Source: Sepiola atlantica
Lineage: Eukaryota; Mollusca; Cephalopoda; Sepiida; Sepiolidae
Reading direction: 5' to 3'
Length of the DNA: 64,000 bases
Assembly (NCBI GenBank): GCA_963556195.1
Contig: OY744525.1
Span: 29,643,769-29,707,768, forward strand
Under the pieces are notes generated by a model. The model did not search any database. It was not told the DNA's origin and saw only the letters and a list, made by a program, of their open reading frames with translations. This document shows, in pieces, positions 47,204-58,738 of the stretch. Position 1 is the first letter of the stretch, and each line of letters opens with the position of its first letter. The position numbers and the translations under genes are program-made.

Positions 47204-47383
47204 AGTATGTACCGAACAAACAAAGGAAGGGTGCGCTTCATTTTCTATTTTGTTATCATTGTTGTTACGATTTTCACATTTTCATACACATTTTCCAGTA
47301 AAGAAGTTGTACCGACGCTATTTCAACAATGTGGTCAACATACCTTAACATTGAAGATTCTTCACAGTGAATCGAGTAGATGA
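47204..47383 (+). CDS. Hypothetical 59-residue frame with a signal-anchor segment
   Basis: The frame MYRTNKGRVRFIFYFVIIVV... has a short basic N-terminus followed by about 20 hydrophobic residues and a soluble tail. This is the layout of a type II membrane anchor such as that of Golgi glycosyltransferases or sulfotransferases. It is only 59 codons and no continuation exon was identified, so it could be a first exon or chance. It starts just after the SINE tail. Confidence 0.25.
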   Translation, partial: SMYRTNKGRVRFIFYFVIIVVTIFTFSYTFSSKEVVPTLFQQCGQHTLTLKILHSESSR

Positions 47384-47479
47384 CACATCTCTATACATGC
47401 GAAAGAATGCACTATTCTATTCAATCTATTATGATGAACATTTAATTGAAAACTGGAGCGCGACACATCGATATGTATT

Positions 47480-48160
47480 ATATTTGAAAGTTAGGTGTTA
47501 CAGACAAACATGAATACATTTTCAAATTTAGCGTGACAGACCAATTAAAATATAATCTAAAATGTAGTATCGCAGCTCTAAAATATACATTTAAAACTTA
47601 AGTATGACAGACCAACAAAATTACCATTTAAAATAAAAGCTAGTCATACGAAAAGTATTTTATTTGTAAACTTAAGCGTGACAGACCAACAATAATTTAT
47701 TTAAATGTATCTATACAGACCAACAGAAAATATTTTAAATTTAGTGTGACATACCGAAAATATACATTTCAAACTTACGCATTACCGAACAAGAAAAATT
47801 AAATTTTAAATTTAAGCCTTACATAAAATAAGTATTATATTCATAAAATTTAGCGTGACTGACAAACAGTTAATGCATTCCACACATAACGTTAAAGAGC
47901 AACACAAATGTAATATTAAATGTAGCATGACACACCAAAATACACATTTCAAACTTAAGCATGACACACTGACGTACATAAAATGTAAAACTAAAGTATG
48001 ACATATTAACACGTATTTCTTATAAACTTAAGCGTGCCAAACAAGTAACACGTCTTAACCATAAGTGCGATAGAAAACAAAATGAGACTTTAAACTACAC
48101 GTGACATCTCTCCATAAATCCATTTAAAACATCACATCACCATCCAACAAAACTTACATC
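47480..48160. repeat. Degenerate satellite, unit about 38-45 bp
   Basis: A unit of the form AAACTTAAGCGTGACAGACC, then AACAAAAATATACATTT, recurs with heavy divergence roughly 15 times, for example at about 47527, 47597, 47672, 47742, 47845, 47925, 47955 and 48025. It is non-coding. Divergence between units contrasts with the homogeneous 44-bp minisatellite at 28.8 kb. Confidence 0.75.
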
Positions 48161-48248
48161 AGAAGCTAAGGGGTCACAGAGCAACGCAATTTATATTTCA
48201 AAAGAATAAGTCTAATCATTGTTATCACAAATAGAACAATCTTTGTCG

Positions 48249-48668
48249 GACATTTTTGTCGAACCTCAGATCTGAGAAGTACTGAAGGATACTGATTTTG
48301 AGGAGCTTCTTAACTTAAAGGAACTGAAAGCGTGGGAAGTATTCAAGTCAGACTGTAGTAGCTTCATTGTAAACACACATGTACCAGATTACCAAGCCTG
48401 TACTGAGAAGTTGAAGTCTTACGAGTATATGGGGTGCCGAATGCCACTCTATATTCATTTTCCCCATTCCCACCTCAACTTCTTACCGCCAAACCTTGGA
48501 GCAGTGAGTGATAAGCATAGAGAAAAGTTCCACAAAGACATTACGAATATGGAGAGCAACTATCAAAGCAAATAGAACTTTGGCATGATGACACATTTCT
48601 GTTGGATTCTCTTGTGTGACACCCTAGAGGCAAAATATACCAGATCTTCTAAGAAAACACACTTTTGA
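48249..48668 (+). pseudogene. C-terminal remnant of a transposon-associated protein
   Basis: One plus-strand frame, with two in-frame stops, reads DTDFEELLNLKELKAWEVFK, then GCRMPLYIHFPHSHLNFLPP, NLGAVSDKHREKFHKDITNM and ESNYQSK, and ends KYTRSSKKTHF. I recognise this as the widespread invertebrate protein whose tail carries LHSHL..FP.N.G..S.E..E.FHQDI...E..YQ.... It occurs in many copies in genomes and is transposon-associated. The biochemical role is not known to me. The N-terminal part is absent. Confidence 0.7.
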
Positions 48669-48683
48669 CTGTCTGTGGTACTA

Positions 48684-48994
48684 AAAGGTAAAGGTAAAGG
48701 TCGCATAGCCTGGACGCCCACAAGTGTCGTTGCCGACATCGCACACTACCCATGGCCGTAGCGGCGGTGATTTTTTAAGAATCACCGTGTCTAGGGCACA
48801 GCATATGGAAGGCGGAGCCCATCCCTCTCCTTCCGCTGCCTTGAACCTTCCCTGAGTTTTAGTCAGGTACCCATTTACTGCTGGGTGGACAGAGGGAGTT
48901 TTCAGACCCGAAAATTCGCATGCTGTGAGTGGGATCGAACCCGTGGCGTCCAGCCAAAAGACAAGTTCTATAACCACTCGTCCACAGGCCCTCC
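48684..48994 (-). mobile_element. tRNA-headed SINE with target-site duplication
   Basis: On the minus strand the element opens GGGCCTGTGGACGAGTGGTT, like the D-arm of a Ser or Leu tRNA (A box), and has GGTTCGATCCC (B box, plus-strand 48931-48941). A unique body and a tail of CCTTTA repeats follow (plus strand AAAGGTAAAGGTAAAGG). Flanks CTGTGGTACTA (48673-48683) and CTGTAGTACTA (48995-49005) match at 10 of 11 positions, a target-site duplication. The element is full length. Confidence 0.9.
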
Positions 48995-49319
48995 CTGTAG
49001 TACTATGAAGTGTGTAATTGTGCCGCCCAAGTATATTTATTCAATCAGTGTTCTTTATCTATTCTTTTGTATCTGTTATTAGCTGCTGCAACCCTTGAAA
49101 AAGTCACAATTACTCTCTGTTTAAACTAAAATAAGACTATTTAAAAGTAAAAAAAACTAGAAGTGGTAGAGCAAATCTATTTATAAATTTGAATTCTGCA
49201 CACCCAAATTAGCAAAAAACACCTATCACCATTCCTGATTCAGACGAACAGTGTTATTGGTTTTCAAGTTAATGTTATCATTATATTATATCTTAATGCG
49301 CTAATTAATATATATATAA

Positions 49320-50268
49320 ATAGATTTCCTCGATTCTACTCTTAACCTCGAAAATAATACTCACAAACCCAACCATAAACCGAATGAATCACTTCAATAT
49401 ATCTATAAAAGCTCATGCCATCCACCATCAATCGTCAAAAACCTTACTAAAAATATAAGCCTTAGAATTTCAAACCTCTCCTCCAATTATGAAGTTTTCA
49501 CACAGGCCGCTCCATATTATAATAAAGCCCTCCGCGACAGCGGATTCCACGATGGAATCTCATACATCCCAAACCAGAATATTCCACAGAACAACAGCCG
49601 CAAAAGGAGGAGATCGATTATCTGGTTTACGCCGCTCTTCTCCAGCAGAACAAAATCAAGAGTAGGTCATATTTTTCTCTCTTTATTAAACAAACATTTC
49701 CCTTCAACAAACAGTTTACATAAGTTTTTCAATAAAAACACCATCAAGGTTAGCTACTCAACCATGCGGCCTACAAGGAGTTACATCACCAGAGAACAAA
49801 GCACGGCAGTCGACACCGGATACTCATGCCAAAATAAAAGTGCTTGCCCCCTCGAAGGAAAATGGTAAAGTTGACTCAGTTGTATACAAAGCTGTGGTTA
49901 CGAGTCAAACTGATAACAGTACAGATGTATACTACGGCATGACACAAGGTTCCTTTAAACAAAGGTATTATTCACACCTATATTCCTTTAGATACAAAGA
50001 TCGCGCAAACACATCTTTGGCTAAACGAATTTGGGAAATAAAAGAAGAAGGAACTCCCTTTTCTATAAATTGGAAAATCAGAGAGAGAAAACCCATTTAT
50101 TCACCTATATCTAATGTTTGCCATTTGTGTAATGCTGAGAAGTTCCATATTTTTAAGGCCATCATGAACCCAATCACCAGATGTTTAAATGTACGCGATG
50201 AGGTTTTTAAGGGCTGTATACATCGTAAACAAGCACTCCTTATTTATTGGATGGATCGAGTGACTTAA
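49320..50268 (+). pseudogene. Penelope-like element C-terminus with GIY-YIG endonuclease
   Basis: An upstream frame carries the region between reverse transcriptase and endonuclease (LHKFFNKNTIKVSYSTMRPT, then CQNKSACPLEGK, a Cys-containing linker typical of Penelope-like elements). After a frameshift near 49855 a 142-codon frame (49840-50268) gives the GIY-YIG nuclease: VVYKAVV and VYYGMTQG as the two strand motifs, FKQRYYSHLYSF with the conserved Arg, AKRIWEIKEE and CHLCNAEKFHIFKA with the candidate catalytic Glu. The reverse transcriptase proper is missing to the left. The endonuclease part is unusually well kept, but the frameshift and missing RT make the copy inactive. Confidence 0.85.
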
Positions 50269-50379
50269 GCCTTCCTAGAGCCCTACATACATTTTTCAGA
50301 CACTTATATACTTCCACTGCAGACTTCTCGTTCTACGAACCTGATCACAACCATGTTTTCCTTTCTCCATTTTTCCCTC

Positions 50380-50541
50380 TTTCTTTTAAATTTTAAATTT
50401 TTAAATTTTTAAATTTTTAAATATTTAATTTTATTTTTCGAATTTTTATTTAGTTATATATTGATTTTTATTTATATATTGATTTTTTATTTATATATTG
50501 ATTTTTTTGATTTTTTTATTTTACACATGCATACGTGTGTA

Positions 50542-50596
<55 letters not shown>

Positions 50597-51240
50597 ATGT
50601 ATATGTGTATATGATTTTTATTTATATATTGATTTTTTATTTTTTATTTATATATTGATTTTGATTTTTTATTTATATATATATATGTATTTTATTTATA
50701 TATGAATTTTGATCTTTTATTTATATATTTATATATGAATTTTCATTTTTTATTCATATTTTTTATTTTTATTTATATATTTTATATTCATATTTTTTTA
50801 TTTATATATTGATTTTTCATTTATATATTGATTTATTTATATTTTGATTTTTGATTTTTATTTATATAATTATATATTTATATTTTTATTTATATTTTTA
50901 TTTTTATTTACATTTTTATTTTTATTTGCATATTATTATTTTTTATATACATTTATATATTTATATATCGAATTTTTTATTCATATATTGATTTTTTTAT
51001 TTTATTTTATTTATATAGAGATTTTTTATTTTTCATTTATATATTGATTTTTTATTGATATATTGATTATTTTTTATTTATATATTGATTTTTTATTTTT
51101 TATTTATATATTTATTTTTCATTTATATATTGATATTTTAATTATATATTGATTGATTTTTTATTTATATATTGATTTTTTATTCATTGATTTTTTATTT
51201 ATATATTTACTATATTTATATCTTTACTTTAAATTGATAT
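50380..51240. repeat. T-rich degenerate minisatellite
   Basis: It starts with TTTTAAAT units, then TTTATATATTGATTTTTTAT units of about 20-25 bp repeated some 30 times with variation, and a TA core at 50548-50590. Frames rich in Phe, Tyr and Ile are artefacts. It directly follows the Penelope-like frame. Confidence 0.9.
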
Positions 51241-51539
51241 TTATTAATTGAACCAATCGGAAATTTATATATACATATATATATTTTATATAATAATAAA
51301 TAGTTACCTCCCCATTTTTAGATAATGTAATTAATTAGAGTTGCGTACCCTTAATTATTTTCTACATATAAAAATAATATATATAAATATAAAAATAATA
51401 TTTCATTATTATAAATTTTATTTTATTTTATTTTATTTTATTTTTCCCCTCCTTTCTTTCTTTCTCTCTTTTCTTTCTTTTTTTCTTTCTTCCTCCCTTC
51501 CCGTTCTTCACTTCTAAATATAGAATCTCTTATTTAACG

Positions 51540-52039
<500 letters not shown>

Positions 52040-52041
<2 letters not shown>

Positions 52042-52590
52042 AGTTATGAAAACAAGCCACGCATGCGTGGTCCCCCTCTGTATGTGACTTGATGTGGCGA
52101 GTGTAAAATGCAATACATCTGGGCAATTTGGGGCATTTTTGACCTCCCTTTGACCCCCTAGAGGCGCGAACTAGAATTTTTCTGAAGTCAAAGATACTCA
52201 TTTTATATCCAGAGCAATTGTCTCTACATTTTGACCAAGTTTCAGTAAAAATTGAACGGATGGATCAAACGTTATGGGAGAAGAGGGGCATTTCTTGCCA
52301 TTTGGGGGATTTTAACCCCTTGGGGGCGCGAACCAGATTTTTTCCAATGTCAGCGATACTTATTTCCTATTAGGAACAATTGCCTCCACATCTTGGCCAA
52401 GTTTCAGAGAAATTGAATGGATGGATGAAAAGTTATGTGGCAAAAAATATCAATTTTTTTTTCAAAAATCGGAAAATGTCACTTTCTAACCTGAACAAAG
52501 TTACAACTTCATACAACATTTCAGAGAAATTCAATGGATGGTTGCGGAGAAAAATCCGGACGGACGGACGGACGGACGGACATGCCTCAA
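52040..52590 (+). repeat. Dispersed element with 163-bp internal repeat and GGAC tail
   Basis: Units at about 52118-52281 and 52282-52445 share GGGGCxTTT, GGCGCGAAC, ATTTTT and CAAGTTTCAG...GGATGGAT. A third partial unit follows (52505-52560), then (CGGA)n at 52555-52580. The 'CAAGTTTCAG...AAATTGAATGGATGG' plus GGAC-tail arrangement is a recurrent animal interspersed repeat; I cannot name the family. Confidence 0.6.
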
Positions 52591-52606
52591 AACATATATA
52601 TGTATG

Positions 52607-52919
52607 ATAATTAAGCTACACAGAGGTGTCTGCGTTTCATCACCGTAGGGAATCGTCAGGCTAAAATTCACGGAGTTTGCGTTGTCGGGTGTTTTATATA
52701 TACACGTGGTGTTTAGTCTAGCTAGTTAAGTGATCAGATCTTTCGTCATCCTTTTAGCCAATCGTTTGACTTCTCACAAGCAATTCCCATAAACATATGT
52801 GTTTAACTTATTACATAGCTCTACTCACGTATTTAGCACTGTTGAAGTGAATACCGAAAATTGATGCATAAAATATATATGATGTCATAACATTTTGTGT
52901 GGATACATTAAATAACAAC

Positions 52920-52920
<1 letters not shown>
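52607..52920 (+). mobile_element. Hairpin element 'HP-A', copy 3 (right arm lost)
   Basis: The left arm AATTAAGCTACACAGAGG is followed by TCATCACCGTAGGGAATCGT as in copy 2. The complementary right arm is replaced by about 120 bp of other sequence. The tail (52808-52918, TAGCTCTACTCACGTATTTA and TTGTGTGGATACATTAAATA) is present and runs into a TA tract. Confidence 0.7.

Positions 52921-52999
<79 letters not shown>
52920..52999. repeat. (TA)n microsatellite
   Basis: Pure TA run ending in TGCGTGTGTTTGTG. Confidence 0.95.
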
Positions 53000-53002
<3 letters not shown>

Positions 53003-53282
53003 TGTGTTTGTGTGTGTTTGCATATTATTAGGTATGTTCGAATTTCAAAGTAACTTCGCGCTGAATTACATTTTACAACATAATAGCCAAGAAGAAACGA
53101 CAAATGAATATAGTCCAATATGTCAATCTAAAATAAATATCGTACTACATAAAGTGTTTTTGTTTTTATTAATACTTACTTTATTTATGCGAATAATGAA
53201 ACATTTCTCTCCGTTGTTCTTTTAAGGGAATGGTACGTAAGTTGATAAACAAGGGTTGACAAAATGTTTATGTGTAGTAAAC

Positions 53283-53288
53283 TTTATT
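53283..53288 (-). terminator. Poly(A) signal of locus G6
   Basis: Minus strand AATAAAG in sequence shared with G5 and G1. Confidence 0.55.
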
Positions 53289-53829
53289 CAATTACACAAC
53301 AGGAAGAAGGCTAAAGAAAAGAAAATTCATTTAAAATCTGAGCCATTTTGCATTTTTCGGAAAAAGCAATAAGGAATACATTACTTTAATTAGTGATTTA
53401 TATTTTAAAATAAATTTGGCATATTTACTTAATGGAATTTCATGGGTGACATCCATCTGTTGTTTTGCAACATTCACGATTAATATAGTTTGAAATGAAC
53501 AGGTATAAACAGTAATAAAATCTAAACAAAGCAAATGTATTAATTATTTTTATTATTTCGTCGTAGTTTATTTAGAAAATTATAGTAATTTCAGTTTTGT
53601 CGAATTCGTTTTTTATTTTTTTTTATTATTATTGTTAGTTCTGTGAGGATTATTTTTAACATTTATAAACACATTTCCTGTAAGCGATTCTGTGATACTT
53701 TTCCACTATGAATTTCGAAAAAGTGCCAGCTACGTCAGTGAAACAAAAAGCCTCATTGGATAATTTCCAAGAAACAGCTGTTGTTTTAGTGCGTATGCTC
53801 AGTTATAATGATCATTCATGATATTTTCT

Positions 53830-54590
53830 GTCAAAGATCCGTCTATAATAATTTGAAACTCATTGCAGAATCAGCATTTCTCATAATGTCGAAACCAGAA
53901 GGGTAACTGCTGATCCATGCTGTAATCATCTCGGTTTGTTGAAGATCTGTCCTTTCCTAAATCAGAATTGTTATTGTTTCCGGTGGCTATGTCAACTACT
54001 AAGTGTTCGAAATTCTTTTCACTCTTTTGTTTCATATTTATTATCCAGGATGGACCAACTGGTGTATCCATTTTCAACTAATAATCTCTGTTGTTTTCTA
54101 GGTGATATGTCGCGAATATTAATGTTCTGAAGAGCATTTTTCATATCATATAAAATGAATTCCTTTATGCCTGGTGTATCAACAGGTGGGCCAACTGGTT
54201 TGTCCTTTCCCGATTCATCATTAGCCGATTCTCCATATAAGTTTTGAACGTTAAAATCTCCCGTTTATTGCTGGCTTCCCTTCGCGTTATTGACAAATAA
54301 GCGTCTTCATTATTTGCGGTATCTCTGTCGACTAATGTGCGGTCGAAATCCTCTGCGATGATTGGATTAATGATGTTAGATTTTATTATTGTTTTGCAGG
54401 GTATGCCAGGTATACAGGGTAATCCGGGTGGGTAGAGTCGGCAACGTGGACCGGGCATGCAGGCTGGGATTGGTTTGGTACGTCTTCCTAGGCTTATACC
54501 TTTTCCCAAGTATTGGTATGCGTCGAAGAAACAGGTCGTTAAAGAAAACAGAAGTAACGGTATAACAAACCTAGAGATTTTAGTCGTCAT
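53830..54590 (-). pseudogene. G6: secreted Pro/Cys-rich repeat protein, frameshifted
   Basis: The frame from 54590 (ATG) is open for 141 codons to 54165. Residues 1-20 (MTTKISRFVIPLLLFSLTTC) are a signal peptide. Residues 43-65 are a Pro/Gly/Cys stretch (PACMPGPRCRLYPPG, PCIPGIPC) with four Cys, then KSNIINPI, DRDTANNEDAYLSITRREAS and NKREIL as in G7, G8 and G1. Compared with these, an extra base near 54247 (CAAAACTTATATGG) shifts the frame. In the alternative frame the family linker continues (GKDKPVGPPVDTPGIKEFIL). Further left, 54060-53880, another frame holds the next repeat (KSEKNFEHLVVDIATGNNNN). So the open frame ends early by mutation and the longer ancestral protein is broken at least twice. 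A shortened secreted product of 141 aa could still be made. Confidence 0.75.
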
Positions 54591-54724
54591 TCTGATTATT
54601 GCCTTTTTTATATAATGAAACAGAAAGTCTATTGTTGGTGTCGCAACTAGAAGAAATGTGTAAGTATTTGTAGGTTAGCGAGGAGTCTACCGTGCAGTTC
54701 AGTTCTTTTTCGTCATACTTACTT

Positions 54725-54732
54725 CTTTTATA
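54725..54732 (-). promoter_or_regulatory. TATA box of locus G6
   Basis: TATAAAAG on the minus strand in TGTGATTATAAAAGAAGT, 135 bp upstream of the G6 start. Confidence 0.65.
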
Positions 54733-54749
54733 ATCACACATATCCTAAT

Positions 54750-55340
54750 ATTGGCAAAATGCTTTAAGTTTAACAAACATATAAAGAAAGATGATCAAAT
54801 ACATTAAAAAGTTAATAAAATAATTAACATAATAAACATAAGTATGTCATCTTTGTTTGAGGTTTTATTATTTAATTACACTTTTTAATTTGATAGTGAC
54901 CAGGTCTAAGACAATTATTTCGGCGATTATAAATGTCAACGTCTTATCTATCTTTGTATAAGCATTAATTATTAATGATCTCAGATTTAAATTTGATAGT
55001 TTTTTGATACAACGTGACAGGATATATTTTAAAGATCTGGAGTTTTTTATGTAAACATACACGATTAAAAACACAGTAAGAACACGAATAAAACATAATG
55101 TTGATAGAAACTAAAAAAGACATATTGTAGATGTATTAAAAAGGTCGAGTATAATAACATTAAAATGTACATACTACCTGCTTACCTATCTATGGTGCGT
55201 ACTATGGAAACTGAATTTAATCATATTTGTGGATGTTGAATGTAATCACATTTGATATATAACTTTTATTAGCGTAATAGTTTTACTTGTGAGTAAACAT
55301 CGTCTTTTTAAAATTAAAATAGTATCAGAAATTCTTCTAC
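54750..55340 (-). repeat. Upstream block of locus G6
   Basis: Shares GAGGTTTTATTATTTAATTA (54859), GGCGATTATAAATGTCAACG (54920), CAAxxCxTTAATTATTAATG and CTACCTGCTTACCTATCTAT (55176) with the G1-G3 blocks. No AAT tract remains here. Confidence 0.6.
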
Positions 55341-55960
55341 AAGGCATTGCTAACTTGCGTCGTATGCAAGATGGTGAGGGAATTCTGCGAACAATCGGTG
55401 ATAAATTACTCTCTGCAAACATCTAACCACTTGTTGCGTGACTTAAAAAGCAGGCCGGTCATCGGTTTTAGAAAAAGTAAGCTCATGCATGAACTATTAC
55501 ATTTAAGGGAGATGATCACGCGCAACCAAGCGTGATCTGTAGAATTCTTTAGAGCGTTGATTTGGCAATCGAACTGCTGTGTCATTAGGGTGTGGCAAAT
55601 AAAGGTATTATGTGTCAATCAGCTTTACTTTGTATTTCTGTGTCATACGTTGTTTATTTAAAACTATACAATTCTTTTTCATTTTTGTTCTCCAATTCTG
55701 GCGTCGAAAATAGTAATGCATTATTTCAAATTGACACTGCTGGTATTGTATGTGCAGGCTGATTCCGTCTGCGCCCTGCTCTGTGTCTGGAACACTATAC
55801 ACACAAAGCTGGGGTTTGTACAAACGTAGCAAGTGAGATGCTGATAACAAGAAGGTGGGACGATGAAAAAAATGTTAACGGAATATGGTGACATCGGAAC
55901 TGCAAACTAGTCGACAGATTGACGCGGTGGAGAATGATCATTTTTTTCGTACCATCTGTT
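55340..55960. other. No supported gene
   Basis: Overlapping 60-80-codon frames on both strands show no recognisable features. Confidence 0.35.
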
Positions 55961-55965
55961 ATACT

Positions 55966-56095
55966 GTTATATAATGATGGACGTAACTTGTAGGATTATA
56001 AACACTTTTAATGAGAATGTTATATAATGATTGACGTAACTTGTGGGATTATAAAACCTTTTATGAGAATGTTATATGATAATTGACGTATGTGG
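55966..56095. repeat. Tandem repeat, about 55-bp unit, 2.5 copies
   Basis: ATGTTATATAATGATTGACG, TAACTTGTGGGATTATAAA and CTTTTATGAGA recur with minor changes at 55966, 56018 and 56070. Confidence 0.85.
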
Positions 56096-56496
56096 TGGAG
56101 AACGGGTGTGGGGTCGTTGGTTTAAACTTGTGCGATATAGTGCATGCCGCCGAGTGCATAGAGTGCGATGCTGTTTCCTGGAATCGAAACGTGACAAGTG
56201 ACGAGACAATGGATGACCCTAGTTCAAAAGGTCATCCTGCACCTGTGTGGTGATCACGTGATATTACGTCACAGTTTTGATATGTGAGAGAATTGGAGTT
56301 TTTAAACTAGTTCGGACTTGGGAGGCGCAGAAGTCGGGCGAAGGAATTACGATGTAGCAAAGTGAGAAAGGGGAATGTGTTTCCCTAAGAAAGAATAATG
56401 GCGTACAAGATGCCCTTCTCCCTCCTGTCTCCTCAAATAACAAAGGACTGATTAGACAATAAGCTAACAAAGAATTAACCACGATAGTCGTAAATA

Positions 56497-56734
56497 TCTC
56501 TCTCTCTCAACGATAGCAAAACATCTCCACAGGCAATAGAAACTGACGCCGAATACAAGTAATTAAAATGCTAAGATTGTTGTCTCATGAAGCGGGTGAG
56601 AAAGGTCTTTTTTTACAGACTACTCACGGAGATGGCCACTACAGTGCAGAGGCGAAGAAAGTACTCAACCACTAGACGACAGAGCAAACCGAGAAGAAAC
56701 GAAGGTATAAATTATTAAGGTGCTATGCAACATG
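56497..56734. repeat. 238-bp direct repeat, left copy
   Basis: Matches 58501-58738 almost base for base, including AGCAAAACATCTCCAC, TCATGAAGCGGGTGAGAAA, CACGGAGATGGCCACTACAG and CAACCACTAGACGACAGAGC. It begins in a CT run and ends GCTATGCAACAT. Confidence 0.9.
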
Positions 56735-56989
56735 TCCCTTTTTGGTGTTACGAATGACCAGTTGTTCAAGCATGAATATTTGTTACGAGTCGCGCTTACA
56801 ACGGGTGAAAAATAGAAAGAAAGACGAAAAAGAAAACAGAACGAATATAGAAAGAGACGAGCGGAGATGTAGATGAGAGGATCAAACCGAAAGGAACGTA
56901 AATACGTAAGTACGTATAGTTTTAAAAATACAAAGAAAGAAGAAAAAAGATATTACGAAAGAACATTTATAATCTCAATGCATTTATTA

Positions 56990-57215
56990 ACGTTAAAAAA
57001 GGAAGCAAACACGCATATACTAAGTGAAAAAACATGTAATAGACGATTTTAAAATAATTATACGAAAAACTGTTTCCTGAGGAAAAAAGGAAGACGAAGC
57101 TAGAAGGATAAACGAACACACGCATACGCGCAAACGAAATAGATGACATCAAAACATGTAATAGAAAGTTTGTAAAATAATTATATGAAAAACAGTTTAA
57201 AAGAAAAAAAATAAG
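56990..57215. repeat. Tandem duplication, about 150-bp offset
   Basis: AAACATGTAATAGACGATTT...AATTATACGAAAAACTGTTT (57030) recurs as AAACATGTAATAGAAAGTTT...AATTATATGAAAAACAGTTT (57153). It lies between the two 238-bp repeats. Confidence 0.8.
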
Positions 57216-58440
57216 AAGAAAGAGGAATAAAACTTAACACACACACAAAAATTCAAATAGTTGACACTTTTAATGAAGGAAGGAAAAAGACAAGAAAAAA
57301 ACGACAGTGGCGGATTTTCAGATACATGCACATACATGCGTGAAAAACAAAATGTGTACATTTTTCGGTGACTTTTATTTGTGTTTGTCCTTGTTAAAAT
57401 AATGCATGCTGTTGGGAGTCGGGGAGAAATTCTTGTATTGTTTCATATTGTCGGATGGAATGGTTTGATTGATTTTGTTGTTGTTGTCTATGATCTTTTT
57501 AATTTAAATGTAATTTTGCGTATTGAGAGAGAGAGAGACTCACTTCATTAATTTGCCCTCCTTGTATTAAAATAATAAATATATGAGAATAAAATAAAAA
57601 ATAAAAAATATAAAAAGCAGTAAATAAAGATGAATTAAATTAATTAATGGTCAGCCGAATTATTAAAATTTAAAAAAAAAGTATAAAAGGTGTATGTGAG
57701 ATTATATGCTTGTGGTATTATTTCTCCCCCTCACAGAAAAGGGGGGTGGTAGTCAGAGGTTGATTTTGGAAACCCTGACGGTGGATTACATTGGAGAATT
57801 TTCGTGATGTTTCATAGTATGAAGCGGCTCAGCCGAGCTAACGAGACAATATTGTGTCCAGCTGGGAGGAGGTCAAAATGCCTGGTCGCAGTAACCGACT
57901 TGAAAGAACCCATGAAGGGTCATTTCACATACGGAAAGGCTGAGGAGATGATAGATGGGTCATCGCGGTTGTGGGTCAGGTAGAGAGTACCGAAGCTGAG
58001 TAACGGATCGGAATGATTGATTATGAAATTAAATTGGTGATAATTGAATATGTTTTCGGCCTGGGCCGGATTGACATGGCGACAGAGCGGCCGGCATGTA
58101 CGGATAGTTAAGATAATGGGGTGGGGTCAACGGGAACATATGAGGCTCCTTAGAAGAAGGATATGAGAAAGGCGAGTTGCCGGCCCTGACGTTATGGTGA
58201 ACCCCCTTGGAAGGGATAGACAAAGTGCAGTGTAGCCGGCTCAGACGAAATTGGACAAATTATTGGGGATAGGGAGCTAGGGGGTTCCTCTGGGGTCTAT
58301 GTTGTAATACGAACGTGGTCGAATGGTAGGATAGACGTATCTTACAGGTAATTAGGTGGCTGACCAGAAAGAGAATAGACATTTAAAAAAGGGGTTTCCT
58401 GCTTGCCCTGATTATTTTAGAGATTGAATGGAACGTAAAT
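57215..58440. other. Interior between 238-bp repeats; no gene seen
   Basis: AT-rich to about 57720, then a distinctly GC-richer stretch (57720-58400) with no frame above 64 codons and no polymerase or integrase motifs. Confidence 0.45.
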
Positions 58441-58475
58441 CTCTCTCGCTCTCTCTCTCCCTCTCCCTCTCTCCC

Positions 58476-58500
<25 letters not shown>

Positions 58501-58514
<14 letters not shown>

Positions 58515-58738
58515 AATAGCAAAACATCTCCACGGGCAATAGAAACTGACGCCGAATAAAAAGTAATTAAAATGAAAAGATTATTGTCTCATGAAGCGGG
58601 TGAGAAATGTCTTTTGTTACAGACAACTCACGGAGATGGCCACTACAGTGCATAGGCGAAGAAAGTACTCAACCACTAGACGACAGAGCAAACCGAGAGG
58701 AAATGAATGGATGAACTGTTAAGGGGTTATGCAACATT
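58501..58738. repeat. 238-bp direct repeat, right copy
   Basis: Partner of 56497-56734, preceded by a longer CT tract (58441-58510). Confidence 0.9.

Noticed and set aside
48918..48994. Functional tRNA gene
   Set aside because: D-arm and T-arm-like boxes are present, but the acceptor stem does not pair and the sequence is the head of a SINE with a target-site duplication.
50461..51047. Phe/Tyr/Ile-rich frames
   Set aside because: Translations of the T-rich minisatellite.
56497..58738. Calling this an LTR retrotransposon
   Set aside because: No TG...CA ends, primer-binding site, gag, pol or target duplication could be seen, so only the direct repeats are annotated.
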